This document shows positions 1 to 4,762 of a DNA stretch of 5,564 nucleotides, piece after piece. The notes beneath the pieces are model-generated. The model had not been told where the DNA came from, ran no database searches, and saw nothing but the letters and a program-made list of their open reading frames with translations. Each line of letters starts with the position of its first letter. Positions within the stretch are counted from its first letter, which is position 1. The position numbers and the translations under genes are program-made. The DNA comes from an uncultured bacterium. GTDB lineage: Bacteria; Cyanobacteriota; Vampirovibrionia; Gastranaerophilales; Gastranaerophilaceae. The stretch is from NCBI GenBank assembly GCA_945910925.1, contig CAMDZX010000115.1, positions 1-5,564 on the forward strand. Reading direction: 5' to 3'.

Positions 1-382
1 AAACTTTTTTATTTGGTAACTGTAATATTACAGATTGATACAATAAGTCATAAATATCAATCTCATCGGCACCGTTCAAATCCGTAACAAACTGTCCTTC
101 CTTGATTTCCACCTCTTGTTTTTCGTCATCAAAAACCGAACCTTTTGCAAACATTTCGTCAATATCAAAATCCAGTTCATAATCATATTCTTTCAGGCAC
201 AAATCACAAATCAATTTTACGGTACCGGAAATGTTACCCTTAATGCTGACAAATTCGCCAAGAGAAGTAACGTCCAGAGATGCCTTAATATCGGCTTTCG
301 GCTCAAGAAGGTTGTCCTCAATATCAAGGTGAAGAAATTTGTTTTTTGAATTTTCAAGTTCCGAAATTTTAATTTTATCCAT
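1..382 (-). CDS. yceD: YceD/DUF177 family protein, C-terminus cut by window edge
   Basis: I translated this region from the minus strand; it is open from the ATG at 382 to the left edge (127 codons). It reads as a YceD/DUF177 protein: an N-terminal beta-rich half, then a CxxC pair (C59, C62 in the stretch CDLCLKEY), an acidic segment, the D-L-x-G-x-D-E-I-D-I-Y-D-L motif at about residues 101-113, and L-Q-L-P-N-K near the edge, all typical of the family. Family members are linked to 23S rRNA accumulation and usually sit directly upstream of rpmF (ribosomal protein L32), so rpmF is the expected next gene beyond the left edge. The start at 382 lies inside the last codons of the upstream gene (8-base overlap), with an AGGA eight bases before it. 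An in-frame ATG at 391 is possible but has a poorly spaced ribosome site. Overlap implies translational coupling. Family call is fairly secure; role is from family knowledge. Confidence 0.85.
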   Translation of the reverse strand, partial: MDKIKISELENSKNKFLHLDIEDNLLEPKADIKASLDVTSLGEFVSIKGNISGTVKLICDLCLKEYDYELDFDIDEMFAKGSVFDDEKQEVEIKEGQFVTDLNGADEIDIYDLLYQSVILQLPNKKV

Positions 383-620
383 AAACTTCATCCTGTAAAA
401 CAAGACTTGCTATTTGTGTAGATACAAAACAAATCTTTTTAACCGGTCCGTTTGCTTCTTTTTCTACAAGTACTGGCGACGGACTTTTCATCAACTGCTT
501 GAATTCCTGATATACTGCTTGCGGATTATCAAAATAAAGAATAACCGGAGTTGCAGCACCTTTCAAGAATAAAACCAATGCTGTTCTTGTTTTTGGTTGC
601 GGAATATATTGTTGAGCCAT
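375..620 (-). CDS. Small unrecognised protein, 81 residues, upstream of yceD
   Basis: Unrecognised. The frame is open further upstream (to 665), but the internal ATG at 620 is chosen because it is preceded by a good ribosome site (AAGGAGA, then about seven bases). The resulting protein begins MAQQYIPQ and has 81 residues. It has no signal peptide, no clear membrane segment and no cysteine pair. The pattern suggests a small mixed fold: a hydrophobic strand (about residues 14-29), a helix (about 31-44, starting NPQAVYQEF), then two strands (about 49-70) ending in a conserved-looking QIASLVLQDE. Its stop codon overlaps the yceD start by 8 bases, so the two are almost certainly translated together. 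The regular composition, good ribosome site and coupling argue that it is real. A role near translation or ribosome biogenesis would be a guess from context only. Confidence 0.75.
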   Translation of the reverse strand: MAQQYIPQPKTRTALVLFLKGAATPVILYFDNPQAVYQEFKQLMKSPSPVLVEKEANGPVKKICFVSTQIASLVLQDEVYG

Positions 621-655
621 TTGAAATTCTCCTTTTACAATAACTCTGTATCTAA

Positions 656-692
656 ATTTTAGCATGAATATTTTTGTATAGTAAAAATATTC
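656..692 (-). promoter_or_regulatory. Candidate extended -10 promoter with adjacent 10-bp palindrome, before the 81-residue gene
   Basis: Read on the minus strand, the gap between comM and the 81-residue gene holds a perfect 10-bp inverted repeat (arms 666-675 and 683-692, GAATATTTTT/AAAAATATTC, 7-base loop). This is followed at once by TGCTAAAAT (664-656), a good extended -10. Transcription would begin about 30 bases before the ATG at 620. No strong -35 is visible; TTACTA lies 17 bases upstream. The palindrome overlaps the position a -35 would occupy, so it could be an operator, or an RNA hairpin if comM reads through. AT-rich DNA produces such matches often, hence the low confidence. Confidence 0.35.
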
Positions 693-725
693 TGATTTAG
701 CAATAAAAAAGAACTTTTAGGGTTA

Positions 726-2234
726 TTATTTATATTGCAATGCTTGTGAAATATGGACTTCGGATATATTATCCGCACCGTCCAAATCTGCAATAGTACG
801 TGCCAGTTTGAGTATTCTGTTGTATTTTCTGCCCGAAAGCCCGTATCTTTGAGCGGCATTTTTGAGGATTTCCGCTGATTTGTCAGAAAGTGTACAGTAT
901 TTTTTTATCTGTTTGTTTGTTAATTCGGAATTAGTAAAAATGCCTTCGTTTTTGTATCTTTCCGCTTGAATTTTTCTTGCTTTTATAATCCTTTTTCTTA
1001 TACTTGCAGAAGATTCGCTCTCCTGTTTTTGTATAAGTTCATCCGTCGTAAGTCTTGGAACTGTAATGACTAAATCAATTCTATCCAAAAGCGGACCGGA
1101 AAGCCTTGATTGGTAGCGTTGAATTTGAGTTTCAGAACATGTGCATTGTTTTTCTTTGTCACCTAGAAAACCGCATGGACAAGGATTCATAGCACCAATA
1201 AACATAAACTTTGCAGGATATCTGATAGAATTTTTTGCTCTTGATATAACAATCTCACCATCTTCGAGCGGTTGTCTTAATGTTTCAAGTACGTTTCTCG
1301 GGAACTCGACAACTTCATCTAAAAACAGCACACCTCTATGCGCAAGAGTAATTTCTCCGGGTTTCGGGTTTGAACCTCCACCGATAATTCCTGTTGCTGA
1401 TGCCGTGTGATGAACCGCTCTAAACGGACGCTGATTCATCAATGGTTTATCGGGAGAAAGAAGTCCTGATATTGAATAAATTTTTGTAATCTCAAACGCT
1501 TCTTCCAATTCAAGCGGCGGCAGAATAGACGGTATACATTTTGCCATAAGCGTTTTCCCTGACCCCGGTGAACCTGTCATAAGAAGATTATGTCCGCCTG
1601 CTGCAGCTATTTCCAATGCCTTTTTCGCCTTTTCCTGACCTTTTACGTCTTTAAAATCGTAGATAAAATCATCTTCCTGATTGTTTAAATAATCATCAAT
1701 ATTGACCTTAGTAGGTTTAATGGAGTTTTCTTCAAAATATTCCAATATTTCAGCAAGTGTTTTTATTCCTATAATATCGGCTTTTCCGCTAAGAGCCGCC
1801 TCTCTGGCGTTTTCATAGGGAACAAAGATTGTTCTTATTTCTTTTGATTCAAGCTCGGATACAAGCGGTAATATTCCATTTACGGGTCTTAGTGAACCAT
1901 CCAGAGAAAGTTCGCCTAAAAAGGCGCAGCCGTTTATCTTATCAGAATCAATAAGTCCTTCCTCCAGCATAATACCAACCGCCATAGGTAAGTCAAAATA
2001 AGTACCCTCTTTTTTTATGTCAGCGGGTGCAAGGTTGATAACAACACGTCCTTTGGGAAATGAAAACCCCGAATTTTTAATAGCGGAACGAATACGTTCT
2101 TTTGCCTCAGATACGGCACTATCAGGAAGTCCGACTATATTGATGTTTGGAAGTGAGTTAATAACGTCAACTTCAGCTTCCACAATACAGGCATCTATTC
2201 CAAAGGTTGTAGCTGTTATACATTTACATACCAT
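726..2234 (-). CDS. comM: ComM/YifB family Mg-chelatase-like AAA+ ATPase
   Basis: A full-length (502 residues) YifB/ComM protein. In characterised bacteria ComM is a hexameric helicase that promotes branch migration when incoming DNA is integrated during natural transformation; the gene is also widespread in species not known to be competent. Visible parts: an N-terminal ribosomal-S5-like ChlI domain (about residues 20-142, with LPNINIVGLPDSAVSEAKERI and FDLPMAVG), a central AAA+ Mg-chelatase domain with Walker A GSPGSGKT (221-228) and Walker B GVLFLDE (301-307), four cysteines in NPCPCG...CTC (C352, C354, C364, C366), the RLSGPLLDRIDL element (377-388), and a C-terminal domain with YGLSGRKYNRIL and LARTIADL (464-484). 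Nothing is truncated or missing. The ATG at 2234 has no ribosome site; instead a perfect extended -10 lies six bases before it, suggesting a leaderless message. The gene is divergent from the flavoprotein operon across a 900-base gap. Confidence 0.96.
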   Translation of the reverse strand: MVCKCITATTFGIDACIVEAEVDVINSLPNINIVGLPDSAVSEAKERIRSAIKNSGFSFPKGRVVINLAPADIKKEGTYFDLPMAVGIMLEEGLIDSDKINGCAFLGELSLDGSLRPVNGILPLVSELESKEIRTIFVPYENAREAALSGKADIIGIKTLAEILEYFEENSIKPTKVNIDDYLNNQEDDFIYDFKDVKGQEKAKKALEIAAAGGHNLLMTGSPGSGKTLMAKCIPSILPPLELEEAFEITKIYSISGLLSPDKPLMNQRPFRAVHHTASATGIIGGGSNPKPGEITLAHRGVLFLDEVVEFPRNVLETLRQPLEDGEIVISRAKNSIRYPAKFMFIGAMNPCPCGFLGDKEKQCTCSETQIQRYQSRLSGPLLDRIDLVITVPRLTTDELIQKQESESSASIRKRIIKARKIQAERYKNEGIFTNSELTNKQIKKYCTLSDKSAEILKNAAQRYGLSGRKYNRILKLARTIADLDGADNISEVHISQALQYK

Positions 2235-2249
2235 AGGTAAATTATAACA
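2235..2249 (-). promoter_or_regulatory. Extended -10 promoter placed for a leaderless comM transcript
   Basis: On the minus strand, TGTTATAAT (perfect TGnTATAAT) is followed by exactly six bases (TTACCT) and then the comM ATG. That spacing puts the predicted +1 on the A of the start codon. There is no purine-rich ribosome site between the box and the ATG, and no convincing -35 at 16-18 bases, which an extended -10 can do without. The box is seen directly; leaderless initiation is inferred. Confidence 0.6.
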
Positions 2250-2463
2250 TAAATAACAAAATAGATATTTTTCTTAATATCAAAAGCCTCTGGTGGATTC
2301 AACAAGTAAGTGGAACGATTAAGCTACCAACTTGTTATTGTTTCACTAAGTGACTGTAATAAAATAATAAAATATTATCCGTACAAAATTTATTAAACTT
2401 ACAATCTGCAACTACTCTACATTACAGATAGTTATTACTAAAATTGTCTCGGACAGTAGTGGC

Positions 2464-2516
2464 AAAAACGGAGAAGAAGGGATTGTCTTGCTCACTCCCG
2501 TTAAACGGCGTTACGC
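2464..2516. repeat. tRNA-end repeat, copy 1
   Basis: The first 21 bases (2464-2484) are identical to 4670-4690, which are the 3' end of the tRNA-Ser gene plus five bases of its T-rich trailer, in the same orientation. From 2485 the match to the tRNA stops and a 32-base tail follows. The 48 bases at 2469-2516 match copy 2 at 4514-4561 at 46 positions. The copy lies about 2.2 kb from the tRNA in non-coding DNA. Confidence 0.85.
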
Positions 2517-2629
2517 TTTAATTTGACGGATAAATTTGAAATAGGGAATGTTGGTATAGTTTAGGTGCTGTTTAAAATTTACCCCCTTCCCTGTTTTTGA
2601 GAGAAATTATCCTTTTTATCCTTGCTTGG

Positions 2630-2826
2630 TTGTCGGCGTTAAACGTGTCTGCGTGTTTTGCTTCGCAAAAGCACTCCGCACTGTCTTGGATTATTGGCAG
2701 TTCGAAAACCTCCATTCGTTAAGTTTTGCTATTGCAAAACAGCTACTCATTTCGATTTTCTCACTTGGACGGCGTTCCGTTCGCTATTGCTCACTCCAGC
2801 CTTGCCAAAATCCGCTCTGCCGACAA
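2630..2826. repeat. Block of nested inverted repeats (possible folded RNA or repeat mosaic)
   Basis: Four non-crossing pairings can be drawn: an outer 8-bp stem (TTGTCGGC 2630-2637 with GCCGACAA 2819-2826); a hairpin at 2653-2674 (TTTTGC TTC GCAAAA, extended by GTG/CAC with one bulge); an inner 6-bp stem (TTGGCA 2694-2699 with TGCCAA 2803-2808); and within it a perfect 7-bp hairpin at 2723-2740 (GTTTTGC TATT GCAAAAC). The nesting would allow one branched structure on either strand. I do not recognise a known RNA family. The long stems span many bases and some could arise by chance; the two local hairpins are firm. Confidence 0.45.
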
Positions 2827-2843
2827 TCCGCTTTCTTATCCTT

Positions 2844-2936
2844 AAATTTATCCTTTTTTCTAAAATAATGTTGTGATTTCGGCTAAAACTCCGACAGAAT
2901 TTGGATTTTAGCGAAGATAGAAAAAGGATAAAATTT
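2844..2936. repeat. Long imperfect inverted repeat, about 93 bases
   Basis: The outer arms are 2844-2862 and 2918-2936: ATCCTTTTTTCTA on the left pairs with TAGAAAAAGGAT on the right, extended outward by AAATTT on both sides with single-base bulges. Inside, GCTAAAA (2882-2888) pairs with TTTTAGC (2906-2912), flanked by TTC/GAA, with TCC/GGA closing towards the loop. The motif ATCCTTTTT also occurs at 2609-2617 in direct orientation. It has no T-tract of a classical terminator. It may be a small palindromic repeat element or an RNA hairpin. Confidence 0.55.
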
Positions 2937-2957
2937 CCGAGTCGTGGGAAAATTGTT

Positions 2958-2978
2958 GTCGGATTAAGTAAATCCGAC
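2958..2978. repeat. Perfect 8-bp hairpin with 5-base loop
   Basis: GTCGGATT (2958-2965), loop AAGTA, AATCCGAC (2971-2978). It lies just downstream of the long inverted repeat and about 160 bases before the flavoprotein start. It is not followed by a T-tract on either strand, so it is not a standard terminator. It could be the edge of the repeat mosaic or a protein-binding palindrome. Confidence 0.5.
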
Positions 2979-3086
2979 CTACGTAACTATAACGTCAGTA
3001 TCTCACAAATAAATCTGAATTTAAAGAGATAGAGGAGTTTTTAAAATATTTCTTAGAATAGGGACTTTTAAAAAAGTTTATATCAT

Positions 3087-3113
3087 AGATAATAAAATTA
3101 TCTGAAATATTAT
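3087..3113 (+). promoter_or_regulatory. Candidate promoter/operator of the flavoprotein operon
   Basis: A 17-base perfect palindrome (AGATAAT AAA ATTATCT, 3087-3103) is followed by a -10-like TATTAT (3108-3113), 24 bases before the ATG at 3137. No good -35 is visible at 16-18 bases from TATTAT. The palindrome covers the spacer region, where a repressor would bind. This is a pattern in very AT-rich DNA, so the call is tentative. Confidence 0.3.
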
Positions 3114-3126
3114 AAGTTTAAATAAT

Positions 3127-3132
3127 AGGAGG
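3127..3132 (+). promoter_or_regulatory. Strong ribosome binding site AGGAGG of the flavoprotein gene
   Basis: A full-consensus AGGAGG sits four bases before the ATG at 3137. It fixes that start and contrasts with comM and the U32 gene in this window, which have none. Confidence 0.85.
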
Positions 3133-3136
3133 AAAC

Positions 3137-3769
3137 ATGAAGGTATTGTTAATAAACGGTTCGCCGAACGAAAAAGGTTGTACTTATACGGCGTTGAATG
3201 AAATTGCTCAAACTCTGGACGTTGAAGGTATAGAAACAGATATTTATTATATAGGTAAAGACCCGATTGCACCTTGCAGAGATTGTAGAGCTTGCGGTAA
3301 AATCAGGAAATGTGTAATTAATGATAAAGTTAATGATTTTGTTGAATATGCAAGAGATTTTGACGGATATATAATAGGTTCACCAGTTCACTATGGTTCA
3401 GCATCAGGTGGAATTATCCCATTTTTAGACAGGGTATTTTTTGTTGATTTTATGTCAGGACATAATTCTTTTATTCATAAACCCGGAAGTGCAATAGTTT
3501 CAGCAAGACGTGCCGGAACAACCGCAACGATTGACCAATTAAATAAATATTTTCAAATCAATCAGATGCCTGTTATTTCGGGAAGATATTGGAATATGGT
3601 TCACGGTTCAACTCCTGATGAGGTTCTTAAGGATGAAGAAGGTATGCAAAATATACGTATTCTTGCACACAACATGGCATATCATTTAAAATGTAAAGAA
3701 GCCGGAAAAAATGCAGGGATTATACCGCCACAACAAGAAGAAACAGTTTATACAAATTTTATTAGATAA
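3137..3769 (+). CDS. Flavodoxin-fold NADPH-dependent FMN reductase / iron-sulfur flavoprotein-like protein
   Basis: A 210-residue soluble protein of the FMN-reductase/flavodoxin superfamily. It opens with a hydrophobic strand and the phosphate-binding loop of FMN, NGSPNEKGCTYTAL (residues 7-20). A second flavin-contact motif, IIGSPVHYGSASG, lies at 79-91, and SARRAGTT (122-129) and RYWNMVHG (150-157) are typical of this subfamily. Residues 47-59 hold C-x2-C-x2-C-x5-C (C47, C50, C53, C59), the compact motif that in iron-sulfur flavoproteins (Isf) binds a 4Fe-4S cluster. All four cysteines are present, so electron transfer between the cluster, FMN and an unknown partner is plausible; many relatives with this motif are only annotated as flavodoxin-family proteins. 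The substrate cannot be read from sequence. The start is fixed by AGGAGG. The acetyltransferase gene follows after ten bases, so the two form a probable operon. Confidence 0.88.
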   Translation: MKVLLINGSPNEKGCTYTALNEIAQTLDVEGIETDIYYIGKDPIAPCRDCRACGKIRKCVINDKVNDFVEYARDFDGYIIGSPVHYGSASGGIIPFLDRVFFVDFMSGHNSFIHKPGSAIVSARRAGTTATIDQLNKYFQINQMPVISGRYWNMVHGSTPDEVLKDEEGMQNIRILAHNMAYHLKCKEAGKNAGIIPPQQEETVYTNFIR

Positions 3770-3779
3770 GAGGTTTTAG

Positions 3780-4325
3780 ATGGAAGAAGTTAGAATTGAT
3801 TTAAGAATACCTGACAAAGAACGAGAAATGGAGATGAAACGGAGTTCTGAGCTTTGTTTTAAAATTAATCATACAATGCCCACATCAGATGAATGCCGCA
3901 AATTGATTGAAGAATTGTTTGATAATAAACTGGATAAAACAACAATAATCAATCCTCCGATATTTTTACTCCAAGCAAATAAAGTCAAACTTGGAAAAGG
4001 TATTGTGTTACTAAACGGGTTTCAATGTATGTCATCAGGAGGACTTGTGATTGAAGATAATACGTTGATTTCTTTGAATTGCACCATTGCAACAAATAAT
4101 CACGACTTTTACGACAGACCCGTTATTACCTGCAAACCTGTTCACATAAAGAAAAACGTATGGATAGGAGTTAATGTAACAATATTGGCAGGTGTAACAA
4201 TAGGCGAAAATGCCATAGTGGGTGCAGGTTCTGTTGTAACAAAAGATGTTCCCGATAATGCAGTTGTAGTAGGTAACCCTGCAAGGGTTATAAAATACTT
4301 GGATGCAGATAAATTTCAATCTTAG
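3780..4325 (+). CDS. Maltose/galactoside O-acetyltransferase-like hexapeptide-repeat acyltransferase
   Basis: A 181-residue member of the LacA/Maa/NodL sugar O-acetyltransferase group, enzymes that move an acetyl group from acetyl-CoA to a sugar hydroxyl and act as trimers. The N-terminus (about 17-55) resembles the helical Mac segment. The rest is a left-handed beta-helix of hexapeptide repeats (for example LVIEDN, VWIGVNVTILAGVTIGENAIVGAGSVV at about 127-153, of the usual [LIV]-G-x4 type). H108 in TNNHDFYDRP is the likely catalytic histidine, W128 in NVWIG lies in a conserved position, and GNPARVIK (165-172) is the family C-terminal signature. The ATG at 3780 has GAGG six bases upstream and lies ten bases after the flavoprotein stop, so translation from a shared message is likely. 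The natural acceptor is unknown; a xenobiotic or cell-envelope sugar is equally possible. Length is close to the family norm (about 185-200). Confidence 0.9.
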   Translation: MEEVRIDLRIPDKEREMEMKRSSELCFKINHTMPTSDECRKLIEELFDNKLDKTTIINPPIFLLQANKVKLGKGIVLLNGFQCMSSGGLVIEDNTLISLNCTIATNNHDFYDRPVITCKPVHIKKNVWIGVNVTILAGVTIGENAIVGAGSVVTKDVPDNAVVVGNPARVIKYLDADKFQS

Positions 4326-4394
4326 AATATTGATAACCTGTTTATATAAAGACACATGGTTTGATTTCTTGTACAAGTTTTTTGATTATTTTCC

Positions 4395-4412
4395 GGTGCA
4401 AAAAATTGTACC
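4395..4412 (+). terminator. Possible weak terminator after the acetyltransferase gene
   Basis: GGTGCAA (4395-4401), loop AAAA, TTGTACC (4406-4412) forms a 7-bp stem with one G-T pair, followed only by TTTG. It lies 70 bases after the acetyltransferase stop. The T-tract is short, so termination would be inefficient; the GC-rich hairpins from 4433 onward may do more. Confidence 0.3.
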
Positions 4413-4417
4413 TTTGA

Positions 4418-4498
4418 CTTCAGCCTCCGCTCGTTCGCGCTCGAACCTGGGCAAAGCTTCGCTTTGCGGTTCTCATCCCTTCTGCAATATTTTTATTA
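4418..4498. repeat. 80-base direct repeat, copy A
   Basis: It matches 4581-4660 with two substitutions (4447 and 4487) and one extra T in a T-run. It contains two hairpins: GTTCG CGCT CGAAC (4433-4446) and GCAAAGC TTC GCTTTGC (4451-4467). Near its right end ATCCCTTCT (4475-4483) is the exact inverse complement of AGAAGGGAT (4520-4528) in the tRNA-end repeat that follows. Confidence 0.9.
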
Positions 4499-4513
4499 TA
4501 AAGCACCAAAAAT

Positions 4514-4561
4514 CGGAGAAGAAGGGATTGTCTTGCTCACTCGCGTTGAACGGCGTTACGC
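4514..4561. repeat. tRNA-end repeat, copy 2
   Basis: The 48 bases match 2469-2516 at 46 positions. The first 16 (4514-4529, CGGAGAAGAAGGGATT) are identical to 4675-4690, the 3' end of the tRNA-Ser gene including the discriminator base; the match to the tRNA then breaks off inside the T-arm. A hairpin, TTTCGC CTTC GCGAAA (4563-4578), follows directly. Confidence 0.88.
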
Positions 4562-4580
4562 ATTTCGCCTTCGCGAAACG

Positions 4581-4660
4581 CTTCAGCCTCCGCTCGTTCG
4601 CGCTCGAACTTGGGCAAAGCTTCGCTTTGCGGTTCTCATCCCTTCTGCAACATTTTATTA
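4581..4660. repeat. 80-base direct repeat, copy B, adjoining the tRNA-Ser 3' end
   Basis: It is the partner of 4418-4498. It carries the same two hairpins (4596-4609 and 4614-4630) and ATCCCTTCT at 4638-4646. Here the sequence that follows it is the true 3' end of tRNA-Ser, so this copy is the natural downstream flank of the tRNA and copy A looks like the derived duplicate. Period between copies is 163 bases. Confidence 0.9.
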
Positions 4661-4674
4661 CCAATCTCAAAAAA

Positions 4675-4761
4675 CGGAGAAGAAGGGATTCGAACCCTTG
4701 GTGGAGTTTCCCCCACAACGACTTTCGAGGTCGTCACCTTAAACCACTCGGACACTTCTCC
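4675..4761 (-). tRNA. tRNA-Ser(CGA)
   Basis: An 87-base class II tRNA. The acceptor stem pairs GGAGAAG (4761-4755) with CTTCTCC (4682-4676), followed by discriminator G (4675). The anticodon stem is ACGAC/GTCGT around the loop CTCGAAA, giving anticodon CGA (4727-4725), which reads UCG. A long variable arm (4700-4717, stem GTGGGG/CTCCAC) is diagnostic for serine, and the T-arm is AAGGG TTCGAAT CCCTT. The 3' CCA is not encoded; six T residues follow at once on the transcribed strand, which could act in termination or trailer processing. The 5' end is one base after the stop codon of the unrecognised 204-residue gene, so the tRNA is probably cut from the mRNA by RNase P. Confidence 0.97.
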
Positions 4762-4762
4762 A

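Larger units (their letters stand above)
2235..3136. other. Gene-free, hairpin-rich gap between divergent genes
   Basis: About 900 bases with no frame that resembles a real protein. It holds the comM promoter, an imperfect hairpin (2301-2336, arms AACAAGT/ACTTGTT with a partly paired inner stem), one copy of the tRNA-end repeat (2464-2516), a hairpin-rich block (2630-2826), a long imperfect inverted repeat (2844-2936), a perfect 8-bp hairpin (2958-2978) and a palindrome before the flavoprotein gene (3087-3103). The middle (about 2460-2980) is richer in G and C than the flanks and shares short words such as TTGCTCACTC and ACGGCGTT with the other repeat-rich gap at 4418-4674. Confidence 0.7.
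4326..4674. other. Repeat-rich gap between convergent genes
   Basis: About 350 bases with no credible protein. The first 90 are AT-rich and contain a weak terminator-like hairpin (4395-4412). From 4418 to 4674 the DNA is almost entirely repeats: two 80-base direct repeats, one copy of the tRNA-end repeat between them, and five short hairpins with stems rich in GC next to the loop. Frames open across it on both strands only because the repeats lack stops; their products are repetitive and include antisense tRNA. Confidence 0.75.

Noticed and set aside
116..349. 77-codon plus-strand frame at the left edge
   Set aside because: It lies antisense to the YceD-family gene, whose protein motifs are clear on the minus strand.
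2301..2336. Imperfect hairpin considered as a riboswitch or terminator
   Set aside because: The stem is only seven pairs plus a partly paired inner segment, with no T-tract and no known aptamer motif; it is also upstream of both divergent promoters' likely starts.
2626..2868. Open frame of 80 codons on the plus strand in the comM-flavoprotein gap (and an overlapping 72-codon frame at 2658-2876)
   Set aside because: No convincing ribosome site; it reads through the hairpin block, is rich in Cys/Phe/Ser/Leu without a pattern, and is open only because the repeats lack stops.
4035..4376. 113-codon minus-strand frame opposite the acetyltransferase
   Set aside because: It lies antisense to a clear hexapeptide-repeat gene and is rich in Tyr/Cys/Ile, as expected from the reverse of repeated Val/Ile/Asn codons.
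4371..4386. CTTGTACAAG followed by TTTTTT, considered as the acetyltransferase terminator
   Set aside because: The palindrome leaves only three pairs once a four-base loop is allowed, too weak for an intrinsic terminator.
2464..4690. CRISPR array or genomic island bounded by tRNA attachment sites
   Set aside because: Only two repeat copies plus the tRNA itself, no regular spacers, and the genes between them (flavoprotein, acetyltransferase) include no integrase, so an island between att sites is not supported here.
4464..4742. Further frames across the repeats and tRNA (plus 4464-4742, minus 4473-4718)
   Set aside because: Products consist of repeat and antisense-tRNA translation; no ribosome site or family resemblance.
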